From Catenuloplanes niger (lineage in GTDB: Bacteria > Actinomycetota > Actinomycetes > Mycobacteriales > Micromonosporaceae), in the NCBI RefSeq assembly GCF_031458255.1, contig NZ_JAVDYC010000001.1, positions 124,001 to 188,000 of the forward strand: 64,000 nt of DNA, in the 5' to 3' direction. Positions 53,089 to 61,481 of the stretch are shown one piece after another. How positions within the stretch are numbered: the first letter of the stretch is position 1; each line of letters begins with the position of its first letter. A model generated the notes under the pieces. It made no database searches. It had not been told where the DNA came from and worked only from the letters and a program-made list of their open reading frames with translations. A program made the position numbers and the translations under genes.

Positions 53089-53562
53089 ATGCCCGTGGTC
53101 GAGTCGAGCATCACCGTCCCCGTACCGCCGGACGTGGCCTTCGCGGTGTCGCAGACGGTCGCGCCGGTGCGCTACCGCTGGGATCCGTTCGTGCGCCGGC
53201 AGTACCTGATGGACGGCGCGGCCCGGCCGGGCAAGGGCGTGCGCACGTTCACCCGGTCCCGGCACGGGCTGAGCATGGTGAGCGAGTACGTGTCGTTCGC
53301 GCCGCCGACGAACGTGGGCATGAAGATGGTGCGCGGGCCGTGGTTCTTCGAGATGTTCGCGGGCGGCTGGCGGTTCGCGCCGGCGCCGGGCGAGCCCGGC
53401 CACACCGTGGCGACGTGGCGGTACAGCTTCCGCTGCCGCCCGGCCTGGCTCCGCCCGATCGCCGACCGGATCGGCGTCTGGTTGCTGACCAGGGACATCG
53501 AGAAGCGCATCAGCGGGTACGCGAGGGGCTGCACCGATCCGGTCGTGCTCGCCTCACTCTGA
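53089..53562 (+). CDS. SRPBCC (polyketide cyclase-like/START fold) protein
   Basis: A 157-residue small-ligand-binding fold protein: MPVVESSITVPVPPDVAFAV, RWDPFVRRQYLMDG, MVSEYVSFAPPTNVGMKMVR, HTVATWRYSFRCRPAWLRP and a long C-terminal helix. The N-terminal V-x-V-P-x-D-x-A-F pattern and final helix fit the family. Monocistronic. The chosen ATG lies 27 codons into a longer open frame whose upstream part is Arg/Gly-rich noise. Confidence 0.82.
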   Translation: MPVVESSITVPVPPDVAFAVSQTVAPVRYRWDPFVRRQYLMDGAARPGKGVRTFTRSRHGLSMVSEYVSFAPPTNVGMKMVRGPWFFEMFAGGWRFAPAPGEPGHTVATWRYSFRCRPAWLRPIADRIGVWLLTRDIEKRISGYARGCTDPVVLASL

Positions 53563-53760
53563 CGCCGGCGCCGCGGTCGCCTCCCTCCCGGGCCTGAGCC
53601 GGGCGGTCCGCCGCCGCGAGCACCCGGCCGGCCACCGGAACCGCTCGATGTCGGGGGTACCGGACGGCCGAGCACCGCGAACCATCGCACGTAATTTGTA
53701 GGTCGGTGCGGTATGCCGATTGCAAGCCGGCTGTAGGGGCGCCGCGGGACGGTACCGGGC

Positions 53761-55101
53761 ATGGATTCGACTGATCTGGCACCGTTCAGCCCGCCCGGAA
53801 CCGACGAGTACGCGGCCGCGTGCGCCGCCTTCCAGCTCGCTGCCCCGGTCGACCCGGCCGGTGCGTTCACCGCCCGCTCGGTCGGCGACGTCGTCCGGGC
53901 GGTCACCACCGCACGCCGGGCCGGACTGCCGCTGCGGGTGCACACGACCGGGCACGCGATGGGCCGGTCGGCGCCGGTGACCGGCGCGCTGCTGCTCCGC
54001 CCGCTGATCGACGCGCCGGTCCGGGTCGACCCGGCGACCCGCACGGCCCGCATCCCGGCCGGGAAGCGCTGGAGTGACGTGCTGCCGGAGGCGGTCGCGC
54101 ACGGGCTGACCGCGGCGCACGGCTCGTCGGCCACGGTCGGCGCGGTCGGTTACCTGCTCAACGGCGGGATCAGCTTCTACGGGCGCCGGTTCGGCGTCGC
54201 GGCGAACCTGGTCCGGTCGATCACGCTGGTCACGGCCGCGGGCGAGGTCGTGGTGACGAGTGCCGCCGCGCACCCGGAGCTGTTCTGGGCGCTGCGCGGC
54301 GGTGGCGGCGGCTTCGGCGTGGTCGTCGAGGTGGAGGTGGCGCTCGTACCGATGCACCGGGTGGTCACCGGCATGGCCGTGTGGGACGCGGCCGGTGCGG
54401 CGACGGCCGGGCCGGCGTGGCAGCGCTGGGCGGAGACCGCACCGCGGGAGGTGACCTCGTCGCTGCGGCTGCTGAACGTGCCGCCGCTGCCGACGGTGCC
54501 GCCGGCGCTGGCCGGGCGACGCATCCTGGTGCTGGACGGCGCGGTCGCCGCGGAGTCCCCGGCGGAGCTGGAGCGCGCGGAGAAGGTCGCGGCGGAGATG
54601 CTGGCGGCGCTGCCGGCGCCGGAGTTCAGCACGTGGGCACCGGCCGGGCCGGAGACGTTGCCGATGACCCACATGGACCCGGTGGAGCCGATCCCGTTCC
54701 GGTCCGACACGCTGCTGCTGCGGTCGCTGCCCGAGGCCGGGTGGGCGGCGCTGCTCGACGCCGCCGGGCGGACCGAGCTGCTCGCGGTGGAGCTGCGGCA
54801 GCTCGGCGGCGCGTTCGCGGAGCCCGCGCCGGACGGCGGCGCGTTCCAGCGGGTCGAGGCGCCGCTGCTGTACTGGGCCTGCGGGCTGCCCGGTGAGCGG
54901 ACCGAGGCGGACCTGGCGGCGGTGCGGGCCGCGCTCGCGCCGTACGCCACCGGGTTGACCGCGCCGACGTTCGCCGACCACTTCACGCAGCCGCAGCGCA
55001 CCTACGACGAGCGGACCCGCGCCCGGGTGGAGCGGATCCGCCACGACGTGGACCCGGCCGGGCTGTTCGCCGGCGACGTGGCGGCCATCCGCGACCACTG
55101 A
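53761..55101 (+). CDS. FAD-linked oxidase (berberine-bridge-enzyme type)
   Basis: A 446-residue oxidase of the PCMH/VAO class. FAD domain: FTARSVGDVVRAVTTARRAG, LPLRVHTTGHAM, RTARIPAGKRWSDVLPEAVA, AHGSSATVGAVGYLLNGGIS, LFWALRGGGGGFGVVVEVEV. The C-terminal BBE segment is probably YDERTRARVERIRHDVDPAGLF (reads RIRHDVDPAGLF). The HTTGHAM site may carry the 8-alpha-histidyl FAD bond. No signal peptide. The 3' end runs into a bidirectional terminator. Substrate unknown. Confidence 0.9.
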   Translation: MDSTDLAPFSPPGTDEYAAACAAFQLAAPVDPAGAFTARSVGDVVRAVTTARRAGLPLRVHTTGHAMGRSAPVTGALLLRPLIDAPVRVDPATRTARIPAGKRWSDVLPEAVAHGLTAAHGSSATVGAVGYLLNGGISFYGRRFGVAANLVRSITLVTAAGEVVVTSAAAHPELFWALRGGGGGFGVVVEVEVALVPMHRVVTGMAVWDAAGAATAGPAWQRWAETAPREVTSSLRLLNVPPLPTVPPALAGRRILVLDGAVAAESPAELERAEKVAAEMLAALPAPEFSTWAPAGPETLPMTHMDPVEPIPFRSDTLLLRSLPEAGWAALLDAAGRTELLAVELRQLGGAFAEPAPDGGAFQRVEAPLLYWACGLPGERTEADLAAVRAALAPYATGLTAPTFADHFTQPQRTYDERTRARVERIRHDVDPAGLFAGDVAAIRDH

Positions 55102-55158
55102 GATCCCGGCGCGCCGCGGCCGCTGAGGGGGCCGGCGCCGCGCAGGGGGGCCGGCGCG

Positions 55159-55196
55159 CCGTGGCCGCTCCCGCCGATCGGTGGGAGCGGCCACGG
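55159..55196. terminator. Bidirectional hairpin terminator
   Basis: CCGTGGCCGCTCCC (55159-55172) pairs exactly with GGGAGCGGCCACGG (55183-55196) over a 10-nt loop. It lies between the stops of two convergent genes (55101 plus, 55218 minus). Confidence 0.85.
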
Positions 55197-55217
55197 TCCG
55201 GGCCCGCGCGCGAATCG

Positions 55218-56243
55218 TCAGCGCTTGAGGTCGATCACGAAGCGGTACTTCACGTCGTTCGCCGCCAGGCGCCGCAGCCCGGTGTCGATGTCGGCCGTCC
55301 CGAGCAGCTCGATGTCCGCGGTGATGCCGTGCGCGGCCGCGAACTCCAGCATCTCGCGCGTGTCCCGGGTGCCGCCCGCGCCCGCACCGGCGATCGACTT
55401 CCGGCCGACCGCGAGCGCGAACGGCGCCACGTCGAGCGTGGCCGGCAGGCCCACGGTGACCAGCGTGCCGTCCGTTCGCAGCGCCTGCACCAGCGGCGTC
55501 ATCGGGTGCACCGCGGGCACGGTGTCGATGATCAGGTCGAGACGGTTCACCGGCTGGGCGGCGTCGCCGGCCAGCACCACCTCGTGCGCGCCCAGCCGCC
55601 GCGCGTCCTCCGCCTTCGCGGCCGAGGTGGTGAACGCGACCACGTGCGCGCCGAGCGCGCGGGCGAACTTCACGCCGAGGTGCCCGAGCCCGCCGATGCC
55701 GACGATGCCGACGGTCGTGCCCGGGCCGGCGGCCCAGTGCCGCAGCGGTGCGAAGACGGTGCTGCCGGCGCAGAGCAGCGGCGCGGCCGCCGCGGGGTCG
55801 AGGCCGTCCGGCAGCCGGTAGACAAAGCGCTCGTCCGCGACGACCCGGTCCGCGTACCCGCCGCGGGTGATGCCGTCGCCGTGCCGGTCCTCCGCGCCGT
55901 AGGTCGAGGTCGCGACGGTCAGGCACAGCGTCTCGTCGCCGGCCAGGCACGGCGGGCACGTGCGGCACGAGTCGACGACCGGGCCGATCGCGACCAGGTC
56001 GCCCACCGCGTGGGCGGTGACCGCCGGGCCGGTCTCGATCACCCGGCCGACCATCTCGTGGCCCGGCACGACCGGGAAGTGCCGGCCCCACGGCCCGATG
56101 TGGTGCAGGTCGGTGTGGCAGATCCCGCAGTACAACACGTCGACGCGCACGTCGTGCGGCCGGGCGTCGCGCTGCTCGTAGCGCCACGGCGTGATCTGTG
56201 CGTCGCGTTCCAGCGCCGCGAAGGCGTTGACGGTGACAGGCAT
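55218..56243 (-). CDS. Zinc-dependent alcohol dehydrogenase, NADP aldehyde reductase type
   Basis: A 341-residue zinc MDR enzyme of the YahK/cinnamyl-alcohol-dehydrogenase group. Catalytic zinc ligands Cys in YCGICHTDLH and His in GHEMVGRV; structural zinc site with CRTCPPC-type spacing (DSCRTCPPCLAGDETLC) and then TYGAEDRHGD; nucleotide loop GIGGLGHLGVKFARALGAHV. The ATG at 56243 follows AAGGAGGACGC. Divergent from a TetR gene with paired operators in between, so probably induced by a toxic aldehyde or similar (inference). Confidence 0.93.
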   Translation of the reverse strand: MPVTVNAFAALERDAQITPWRYEQRDARPHDVRVDVLYCGICHTDLHHIGPWGRHFPVVPGHEMVGRVIETGPAVTAHAVGDLVAIGPVVDSCRTCPPCLAGDETLCLTVATSTYGAEDRHGDGITRGGYADRVVADERFVYRLPDGLDPAAAAPLLCAGSTVFAPLRHWAAGPGTTVGIVGIGGLGHLGVKFARALGAHVVAFTTSAAKAEDARRLGAHEVVLAGDAAQPVNRLDLIIDTVPAVHPMTPLVQALRTDGTLVTVGLPATLDVAPFALAVGRKSIAGAGAGGTRDTREMLEFAAAHGITADIELLGTADIDTGLRRLAANDVKYRFVIDLKR

Positions 56244-56254
56244 GCGTCCTCCTT

Positions 56255-56316
56255 GGTAACCAACTAGTTGGCCACCATAGTCACGCGACCGCGCCCGTGG
56301 CAACTAACCAGTTACC
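56255..56316. promoter_or_regulatory. Paired TetR operators between ADH and TetR genes
   Basis: GGTAACCAACTAGTTGGCC (56255-56273, with the perfect palindrome CCAACTAGTTGG at 56260-56271) and its inverted relative at 56299-56316, which reads GGTAACTGGTTAGTTGCC on the minus strand. The two share GGTAAC followed by TAGTTG with a variable 3-4 base middle. They occupy the promoters of both divergent genes. Confidence 0.75.
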
Positions 56317-56332
56317 TACTACACTCGTCGTC

Positions 56333-56890
56333 ATGCCCGGAGACGCCGCCAGCACCCGCCGCCGCATCCTCGACGCCGCGACGGCCGAGTTCGCCGCGTA
56401 CGGCATCGCCGGTGCCCGCGTCGACCGCATCGCCGCCGCCTCCGGCGCGAACAAGGCGATGATCTACAAGTACTTCGGCAGCAAGGACCAGCTCTTCGAC
56501 GCGGTCTTCGACGCCATCGTGGTGCAGACCATGGACGACGTGCCGATCACCGGTGACGACCTCCCCGGCTACGCCATCCGCATGTGGGACTGGCAGCGCC
56601 ACCGCCCCGAACTGCTGCGCGTCGCCCACTGGGACCGCCTCGAACGCGGCGGGGCCGGCATGACCGCGGACGTCGTCCGCAAGGCCACCGCCGACAAGAC
56701 CGAGGCGATCGCCGACGCGCAGCGCCGCGGCCTCGTCGACGACACGCTGCCGCCCGCCACGCTGCTCACGCTGATCCTCGAACTCACCCGCACCGGCCTG
56801 GACTCCCCCGACCCGGCCACCCACCGCACCGCGATCGAGACCGCGGTGGGCCGCCTGACCACGCCGCCGCGGACCGAGCGAAAAAGCTGA
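56333..56890 (+). CDS. TetR family transcriptional regulator
   Basis: A 185-residue repressor. HTH near residues 6-50: STRRRILDAATAEFAAYGIA, ARVDRIAAASGANKAMIYKY then FGSKDQLFDAVF, a strong TetR signature. The C-terminal domain is of the TetR-C-35 kind (WDWQRHRPELLRVAHWDRLE). The ATG at 56333 is preferred; an in-frame GTG at 56297 would put the operator inside the gene. No clear ribosome site, so translation may be from a leaderless or short-leader transcript. Confidence 0.92.
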   Translation: MPGDAASTRRRILDAATAEFAAYGIAGARVDRIAAASGANKAMIYKYFGSKDQLFDAVFDAIVVQTMDDVPITGDDLPGYAIRMWDWQRHRPELLRVAHWDRLERGGAGMTADVVRKATADKTEAIADAQRRGLVDDTLPPATLLTLILELTRTGLDSPDPATHRTAIETAVGRLTTPPRTERKS

Positions 56891-57087
56891 CGATCCGTCT
56901 CCCGCTCCCGGCGTGGTCGCGCCGGGCATGCTCCCGCGGGCACCGTTCGGCCGCGGGCGGCCTCTCTGCCGGTTCACCGGTGGTGCCGGAACACCCGGGG
57001 GCGCCCGCACGGCGGCGGATGATCGGTGCGGCGGCCGGGCGCGCACCGTACCCACGGCGGGGTCCGGGTTCTGGGATCATGCCCGCC

Positions 57088-57981
57088 ATGGATTATCGGG
57101 ACGAGTTCCGCCGGGCGGCGGTGGAGTCGGGCATCCCGGCGACGGAAGCGGCCGCGTTCGCCGAGTTCATCAGGTTCTCGATCTGGACGAGCCCGTACTA
57201 CAAGGGTGTGCCCGTCGGGCGCAGCGGCGGGCTGCCCCGGCTGCCGGCCGGCACGGCCTGGCCGGAATCGCCGGAGGGGCCGCTGCCGTACGTGGTGGAG
57301 TTCGACTGCGCGGCGCTGCCCACGATCGACGGTCTGGCGCTGCCGGCGGACGGCTCACTGCTCGTCTTCCTGCACCACGAGGACGCCTACGAGACCTACT
57401 CGATCACCGGCCAGCAGGCGTACGCGCGGATCGTGCACGTGCCAGCCGGCACCGAGACCGTGCCGGCGAGCGAGCCGGAGCACGGCGAGTGGGTGTTCGC
57501 GGACTCGGAGCGGCCGTTCGTCGCGCCCGAGTACCGGCTGCGCGCCACCGTCCGGCCGGAACTGCCGCACTGGCTGGCACGGGACACCTCGCGCGGCCTG
57601 TCCGACTTCCAGCAGCGGCTGGCGGACACCGTGCCGCACCGGGACCGGCTCCGCGCGCTGCTCGCCGAGCTGTGGCCGGCCGTGGAGTACGGTTCCCACT
57701 ACGATCTCGGCGGGTACACCGGGCACATCGGCGGGCTGTACTCCCCGCACCTGTACGACACGGCCGAACTCACCATGGCGATCGAGAACCTCGAGGCCCG
57801 CGGCGTCGACGACGTCCGCGGCAACGAGGAGGAGGAACTGCACCGGGTGATGAGCGAGTGGGTGCCACTCCTGCAGTTCCACGCGGACGACGTCCACGTC
57901 GCCCGGTTCCTGGTCCGCCACGACGACCTCGCCGCCGGCCGCCCGGACCGCGCGATGCTGTTCTGCGAGTTCACCGAGTAG
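57088..57981 (+). CDS. DUF1963 (YwqG-like) protein
   Basis: A 297-residue protein of the DUF1963/YwqG family: FSIWTSPYYKGVPVGRSGGL, PRLPAGTAWPESPEGPLPYV, VEFDCAALP, GSLLVFLHHEDAYETYSITG and the tail GGYTGHIGGLYSPHLYDTAE (H and D residues conserved in the family), ending WVPLLQFHADD. Function of the family is unknown; it is a beta-rich cytosolic protein. ATG 57088 chosen; ATG 57079 three codons upstream is equally possible. Confidence 0.85.
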   Translation: MDYRDEFRRAAVESGIPATEAAAFAEFIRFSIWTSPYYKGVPVGRSGGLPRLPAGTAWPESPEGPLPYVVEFDCAALPTIDGLALPADGSLLVFLHHEDAYETYSITGQQAYARIVHVPAGTETVPASEPEHGEWVFADSERPFVAPEYRLRATVRPELPHWLARDTSRGLSDFQQRLADTVPHRDRLRALLAELWPAVEYGSHYDLGGYTGHIGGLYSPHLYDTAELTMAIENLEARGVDDVRGNEEEELHRVMSEWVPLLQFHADDVHVARFLVRHDDLAAGRPDRAMLFCEFTE

Positions 57982-58029
57982 GACCGACGATGTCGTCCGC
58001 GGCACGGACGGCGAGGAGTGTGCAACCCG

Positions 58030-58386
58030 ATGACGGCGATCACGGTCGAGTGGGGCATCGTGCGGGTGCCCGGCACCGGCGAGTTCAAGGACGCCAAGCT
58101 GTGGCCGGGCGGCGCGCGCGAGTGGGACTGGTCGGAGACCGGCACCCGGCACCGTCCCGGCGTGCAGCCGGCGGACGCCGAGGAGCTGCTGGAGCACGGC
58201 GCCACCACGGTCATCCTGTCCACCGGCATGGACGGGGTGCTCCAGGTGCCGGACGCCACGGCCGACTCGTTGCGGCAGCGCGGCGTGGTGGTCCACGTGC
58301 TGGAGACCCGCGCGGCCGTGGCGCTCTACACCGAGTTGTCCGGCGGCGGCACCCCGGTCGGCGCGCTGATCCACTCGACCTGCTGA
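58030..58386 (+). CDS. Mth938-like domain protein
   Basis: A 118-residue protein matching the Mth938/AAMDC family: ITVEWGIVRVPGTGEFKDAK, LWPGGAREWDW, HRPGVQPADAEELLEHGATT, VILSTGMDGVLQVPDATA and a C-terminal tail. The family's function in bacteria is unknown. The ATG at 58030 has GAGGAG 11 bases upstream; GTG 58018 is an alternative. It is 48 bp downstream of the DUF1963 gene and could be in the same transcript. Confidence 0.85.
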   Translation: MTAITVEWGIVRVPGTGEFKDAKLWPGGAREWDWSETGTRHRPGVQPADAEELLEHGATTVILSTGMDGVLQVPDATADSLRQRGVVVHVLETRAAVALYTELSGGGTPVGALIHSTC

Positions 58387-58403
58387 GGGCGGCGCGGCGG
58401 TGG

Positions 58404-59366
58404 TCAGCCGGCCGGTTCCGGGGGCATGCGGGTGGTGAGCCACTCCAGTTGGTGGGCGACGTGGAACGCGTCGCCGCCCTCGTGACCGTTGAAGGGGTAG
58501 GAGTGGATCTCCTTGTCGGTGCGGGGACCGCCGTAGGCGTTGAACGCAGCGTACGTGCTGGTGGGTGGGCAGACGTTGTCGCGCAGCCCGGTGCCGAAGC
58601 AGGCCGGGGCCGTGGCCTGCCGGGCGAACGTGACGCCGTCCATGTAGGACAGCGTGTCGTAGGCCGCGGGCGTCAGGTCCCGCCGCACCGCGAGATAGGA
58701 CGATATTTCGGCGTAGGGTGACGTGTCGACCGTCGACAGACAGTGGTGGATGTCGCACAGGAACGGCGCGGTGACCAGCAGCGCGGCCAGGTCCGGCAGC
58801 AGGCCGGCGACGGCCAGCGCCAGTCCCCCGCCCTGGCTGTTGCCGACCGCGGCCACCCGGGATGCGTCCACCCCGGGCAGCGCGCGCACCGCGAGCACCG
58901 CCCGTACCGCGTCGGTGATCAGGCGCCGGTAGTAGTAGGTGTCCGGCGACCCGATCCCCCAGGTCACCGGCCACGGCGCGTCCGGCACCGCGCCCGGGTC
59001 GGGGGTGTCCCCGCCGTTGCCGTAGCGCCCGCCCGCGCCGCGCACGTCCATCAGCAGGTGCGCGTACCCGGCCGAGACCCAGGTCAGCCGCTCGTGCGGG
59101 AACCCGCGTCCGCGGCCGTAGCCGGGGAACTCGACGACCGCGGGCAGCACCACGTCCTCGACGAACGACGGGCGGGAGTACCAGGCGCGGATCGGGTGCC
59201 CGCCGAACCCGGCGAACGACACGTCGAACGTCGAGATCAGCCGCAGCCGGGTCGGCACCGGCTCGACGGAGAGCAGCACCGGGCCCGGCCGGCGCAGCGA
59301 GGTCGCCCAGAACCGGTCGAAGTCCGGCGGCTCCGGCACGTCCGCGGTGTAGTTCTCCACGTTCAC
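58404..59366 (-). CDS. Acetylxylan esterase, CE7 (cephalosporin-C deacetylase type)
   Basis: Removes acetyl groups from xylo-oligosaccharides; 320 residues, normal for CE7. Start motif DVPEPPDFDRFWATSLRRPG; the conserved DVSFAGFGGHPIRAWYSRP; RGFPHERLTW; RGAGGRYGNGG; nucleophile Ser in VAAVGNSQGGGLALAVAGLL; Asp in the GTGLRDNVCPPTS strand; His in PFNGHEGGDAFH. No signal peptide, so it acts on imported oligosaccharide. The GTG start at 59366 overlaps the LacI stop by GTGA. Confidence 0.92.
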   Translation of the reverse strand: MNVENYTADVPEPPDFDRFWATSLRRPGPVLLSVEPVPTRLRLISTFDVSFAGFGGHPIRAWYSRPSFVEDVVLPAVVEFPGYGRGRGFPHERLTWVSAGYAHLLMDVRGAGGRYGNGGDTPDPGAVPDAPWPVTWGIGSPDTYYYRRLITDAVRAVLAVRALPGVDASRVAAVGNSQGGGLALAVAGLLPDLAALLVTAPFLCDIHHCLSTVDTSPYAEISSYLAVRRDLTPAAYDTLSYMDGVTFARQATAPACFGTGLRDNVCPPTSTYAAFNAYGGPRTDKEIHSYPFNGHEGGDAFHVAHQLEWLTTRMPPEPAG

Positions 59367-60358
59367 GCGGGCGGGGCCGTGGTCTCGCGCAGCACCAGGC
59401 CGGTGACGAAGTCGATGCGGTCGGCCGGGACCGGGACGCCGCGGGCCAGGTCGAGCAGCATGCGGGTGGCGGCGCCGGCCATCTCGCGCAGCGGCTGGTT
59501 GACGGTGGTGAGCGCGGGCCCGGTCCAGGCGGCCATCGGCAGGTCGTCGTAGCCGATCACGGAGAGGTCGCGCGGCACGGACAGACCGAGGCGCTCGGCC
59601 GCGCGGAGCACGCCCATCGCCTGCATGTCCGACCCGGCGAAGACGGCGGACGGCCGGTCGGGGCGGTCCAGCAGCCGGAGGCCGTGCGCGAGCCCGGCCT
59701 CCGCGGTGAAGTCGCCGTAGCGCACCAGCGCGGGATCGACCGGCAGGTCGACGGTCTCGTGGGCGAAGCGGTAGCCGGCGACGCGGGCCTGGCTGCACAG
59801 CACGTCGCGCGGGCCGGTGACGACCGCGATCCGGCGGTGGCCGAGCTCGATCAGGTGGCGGGTGGCGAGCAGGCCGCCGTTCCAGTTGTTCGCGCCGACC
59901 GTGGGCACCCGGGCCGAGGTCGCGCTGTCGTTGTCCACGATGACCAGCGGGATGCCGCGGCGGGCGAGCTGGCGGTGCTGGGCGTCGGCGACCGCGCAGA
60001 GCACCATGATGATGCCGAGCGGCCGGCGGGACAGCAGCCGGTCGATCCCGGCGCGGTCGGGGCGGTGCCGGCCGTCGAGGTGCGAGACGACGACCGGGGT
60101 GCCGTCCGGGCCGGCGACCGCGCTGACGCCGCGCAGGATCTCCATCGCCCAGACCGAGTCCAGCTCGTGGAAGACCAGGTCGATGTGGCCGGCGGCGCGG
60201 CGCGCGGTGCGGCGCTGGTACCGGTGGCGGCGCAGGCTGTCCTCGACGCGTTCCCGGGTGGCCGCGGCCACGTCGGCGTGGCCGTTGAGCACCTTGGACA
60301 CGGTGGTGACGGAGACGCCGACCTCTTCCGCGATGAACGCGATGGTCGGTTGAGTCAT
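59363..60358 (-). CDS. LacI family transcriptional regulator
   Basis: A 331-residue sugar repressor. HTH at residues 5-27 (TIAFIAEEVGVSVTTVSKVL) then NGHADVAAATRERVEDSLRR; effector domain with IDLVFHELDSVWAMEIL, GANNWNGGLLATRHLIELGH, RPSAVFAGSDMQAMGVLRAA, DLSVIGYDDLPMAAWTGPAL. It is divergent from the importer at 60546 and coupled to the acetylxylan esterase. Two nearly identical 13-bp palindromes flank the divergent promoters (60370-60382, 60525-60537), one right beside its own start codon and one at the importer ribosome site. Confidence 0.94.
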   Translation of the reverse strand: MTQPTIAFIAEEVGVSVTTVSKVLNGHADVAAATRERVEDSLRRHRYQRRTARRAAGHIDLVFHELDSVWAMEILRGVSAVAGPDGTPVVVSHLDGRHRPDRAGIDRLLSRRPLGIIMVLCAVADAQHRQLARRGIPLVIVDNDSATSARVPTVGANNWNGGLLATRHLIELGHRRIAVVTGPRDVLCSQARVAGYRFAHETVDLPVDPALVRYGDFTAEAGLAHGLRLLDRPDRPSAVFAGSDMQAMGVLRAAERLGLSVPRDLSVIGYDDLPMAAWTGPALTTVNQPLREMAGAATRMLLDLARGVPVPADRIDFVTGLVLRETTAPPA

Positions 60359-60369
60359 CGAAACCCGAA

Positions 60370-60382
60370 CCGGAAGTTTCGG
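60370..60382. promoter_or_regulatory. LacI operator O1
   Basis: CCGGAAGTTTCGG, 12 of 13 identical to O2 and 12 bases upstream of the LacI ATG at 60358; a likely autoregulatory site. Confidence 0.75.
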
Positions 60383-60524
60383 CGACGGTCAAAAGCCATG
60401 ATCAACCCCAAGAGCCATCGACGGTACGGGTAAAGCCTGTCTACACCCGGAACGCCACGATATCGAGACCTTGACATGTGTAGATGTCACGCCTAAATTC
60501 CGGGCAGATGTACCGGTGGTGGCG

Positions 60525-60537
60525 CCGAAAGTTTCGG
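60525..60537. promoter_or_regulatory. LacI operator O2 overlapping the importer ribosome site
   Basis: CCGAAAGTTTCGG is a perfect palindrome. Its last bases are part of the GGAGGAG ribosome site of the permease that starts at 60546, so bound LacI would block both promoter clearance and translation. O1 and O2 are 155 bp centre to centre, a distance suited to looping. Confidence 0.8.
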
Positions 60538-60545
60538 AGGAGCGG

Positions 60546-61481
60546 ATGGTCACGCTGACGAAGGCGCCGCCGACGGCCCCGGCCACGCCGCCGAAACGGG
60601 CGAGAAGGCCGCTGATCAGGGACTGGCAGCTGTACTCGCTGGCCGTACTGCCGCTGCTGTTCTTCGCGGTCTTCCGGTACGCGCCGATGGTCGGCAACGT
60701 GATCGCGTTCCGCCGGTTCCGGCCGGGCGGCAGCCCGTTCGGCGACGACTGGGTCGGGCTGCGCTACGTGCGGATGTTCCTGGCCGACCCGACGTTCTGG
60801 CAGGTCTTCACGAACACGCTGATCATCGGCACGCTCACGCTGATCATCTGCTTCCCGCTGCCGATCGTGCTCGCGCTGCTGCTCAACGAAGTGCGGATCA
60901 AGCATCTCAAGCGGTTCGTGCAGTCGGTGTCGTACCTGCCGCACTTCCTCTCCGTGGTGATCGTGGCCGGCATGGTCGGCCAGCTGCTCTCCGTGGACGG
61001 CACGGTCAACACGCTGGCCGGGACGGAGATCCCGTTCCTGCAGCGCCCGGAGTGGTTCCGGACGATCTACGTGTCGTCGGAGGTGTGGCAGACCGTCGGC
61101 TGGGGCACGATCCTCTACCTGGCGGCGCTGACCACGCTGGACGAGGAGCTCTACGACGCCGCGAGGATCGACGGCGCCGGCCGGCTGCGGCAGACCTGGC
61201 ACGTGACGCTGCCCGGCATCCGTCCGACGATGATGACGCTGCTGATCCTGAACATCGGCGCGTTCATGGCGGTCGGCTTCGAGAAGATCCTGCTGTTGTA
61301 CAACCCGCTGACCTACCCGACCGCCGACGTGATACCCACCTATCTCTACCGGCTCGGCGTGGTCAGCGGAAACTTCTCCTACGGTGCCGCGATCGGCCTG
61401 TTCGAGGCGGTCATCGGGCTGATCCTGGTCTTCACGGCGAACAGCGTCTCGCGCCGCACGGTCGGGACGAGCCTGTGGTGA
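60546..61481 (+). CDS. Sugar ABC transporter permease, LplB type
   Basis: A 311-residue membrane subunit of an oligosaccharide importer. A long cytosolic N-terminus (Thr/Pro/Arg-rich), then six spans; EAA loop YDAARIDGAGRLRQTW followed by LPGIRPTM. The ATG at 60546 has GGAGGAG upstream; an open frame starting at 60471 would include the operator. Its stop overlaps the next gene by GTGA. Together with the LipO-type binding protein it matches CUT1 importers for acetylated or branched oligosaccharides; no ATPase is present. Confidence 0.93.
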   Translation: MVTLTKAPPTAPATPPKRARRPLIRDWQLYSLAVLPLLFFAVFRYAPMVGNVIAFRRFRPGGSPFGDDWVGLRYVRMFLADPTFWQVFTNTLIIGTLTLIICFPLPIVLALLLNEVRIKHLKRFVQSVSYLPHFLSVVIVAGMVGQLLSVDGTVNTLAGTEIPFLQRPEWFRTIYVSSEVWQTVGWGTILYLAALTTLDEELYDAARIDGAGRLRQTWHVTLPGIRPTMMTLLILNIGAFMAVGFEKILLLYNPLTYPTADVIPTYLYRLGVVSGNFSYGAAIGLFEAVIGLILVFTANSVSRRTVGTSLW

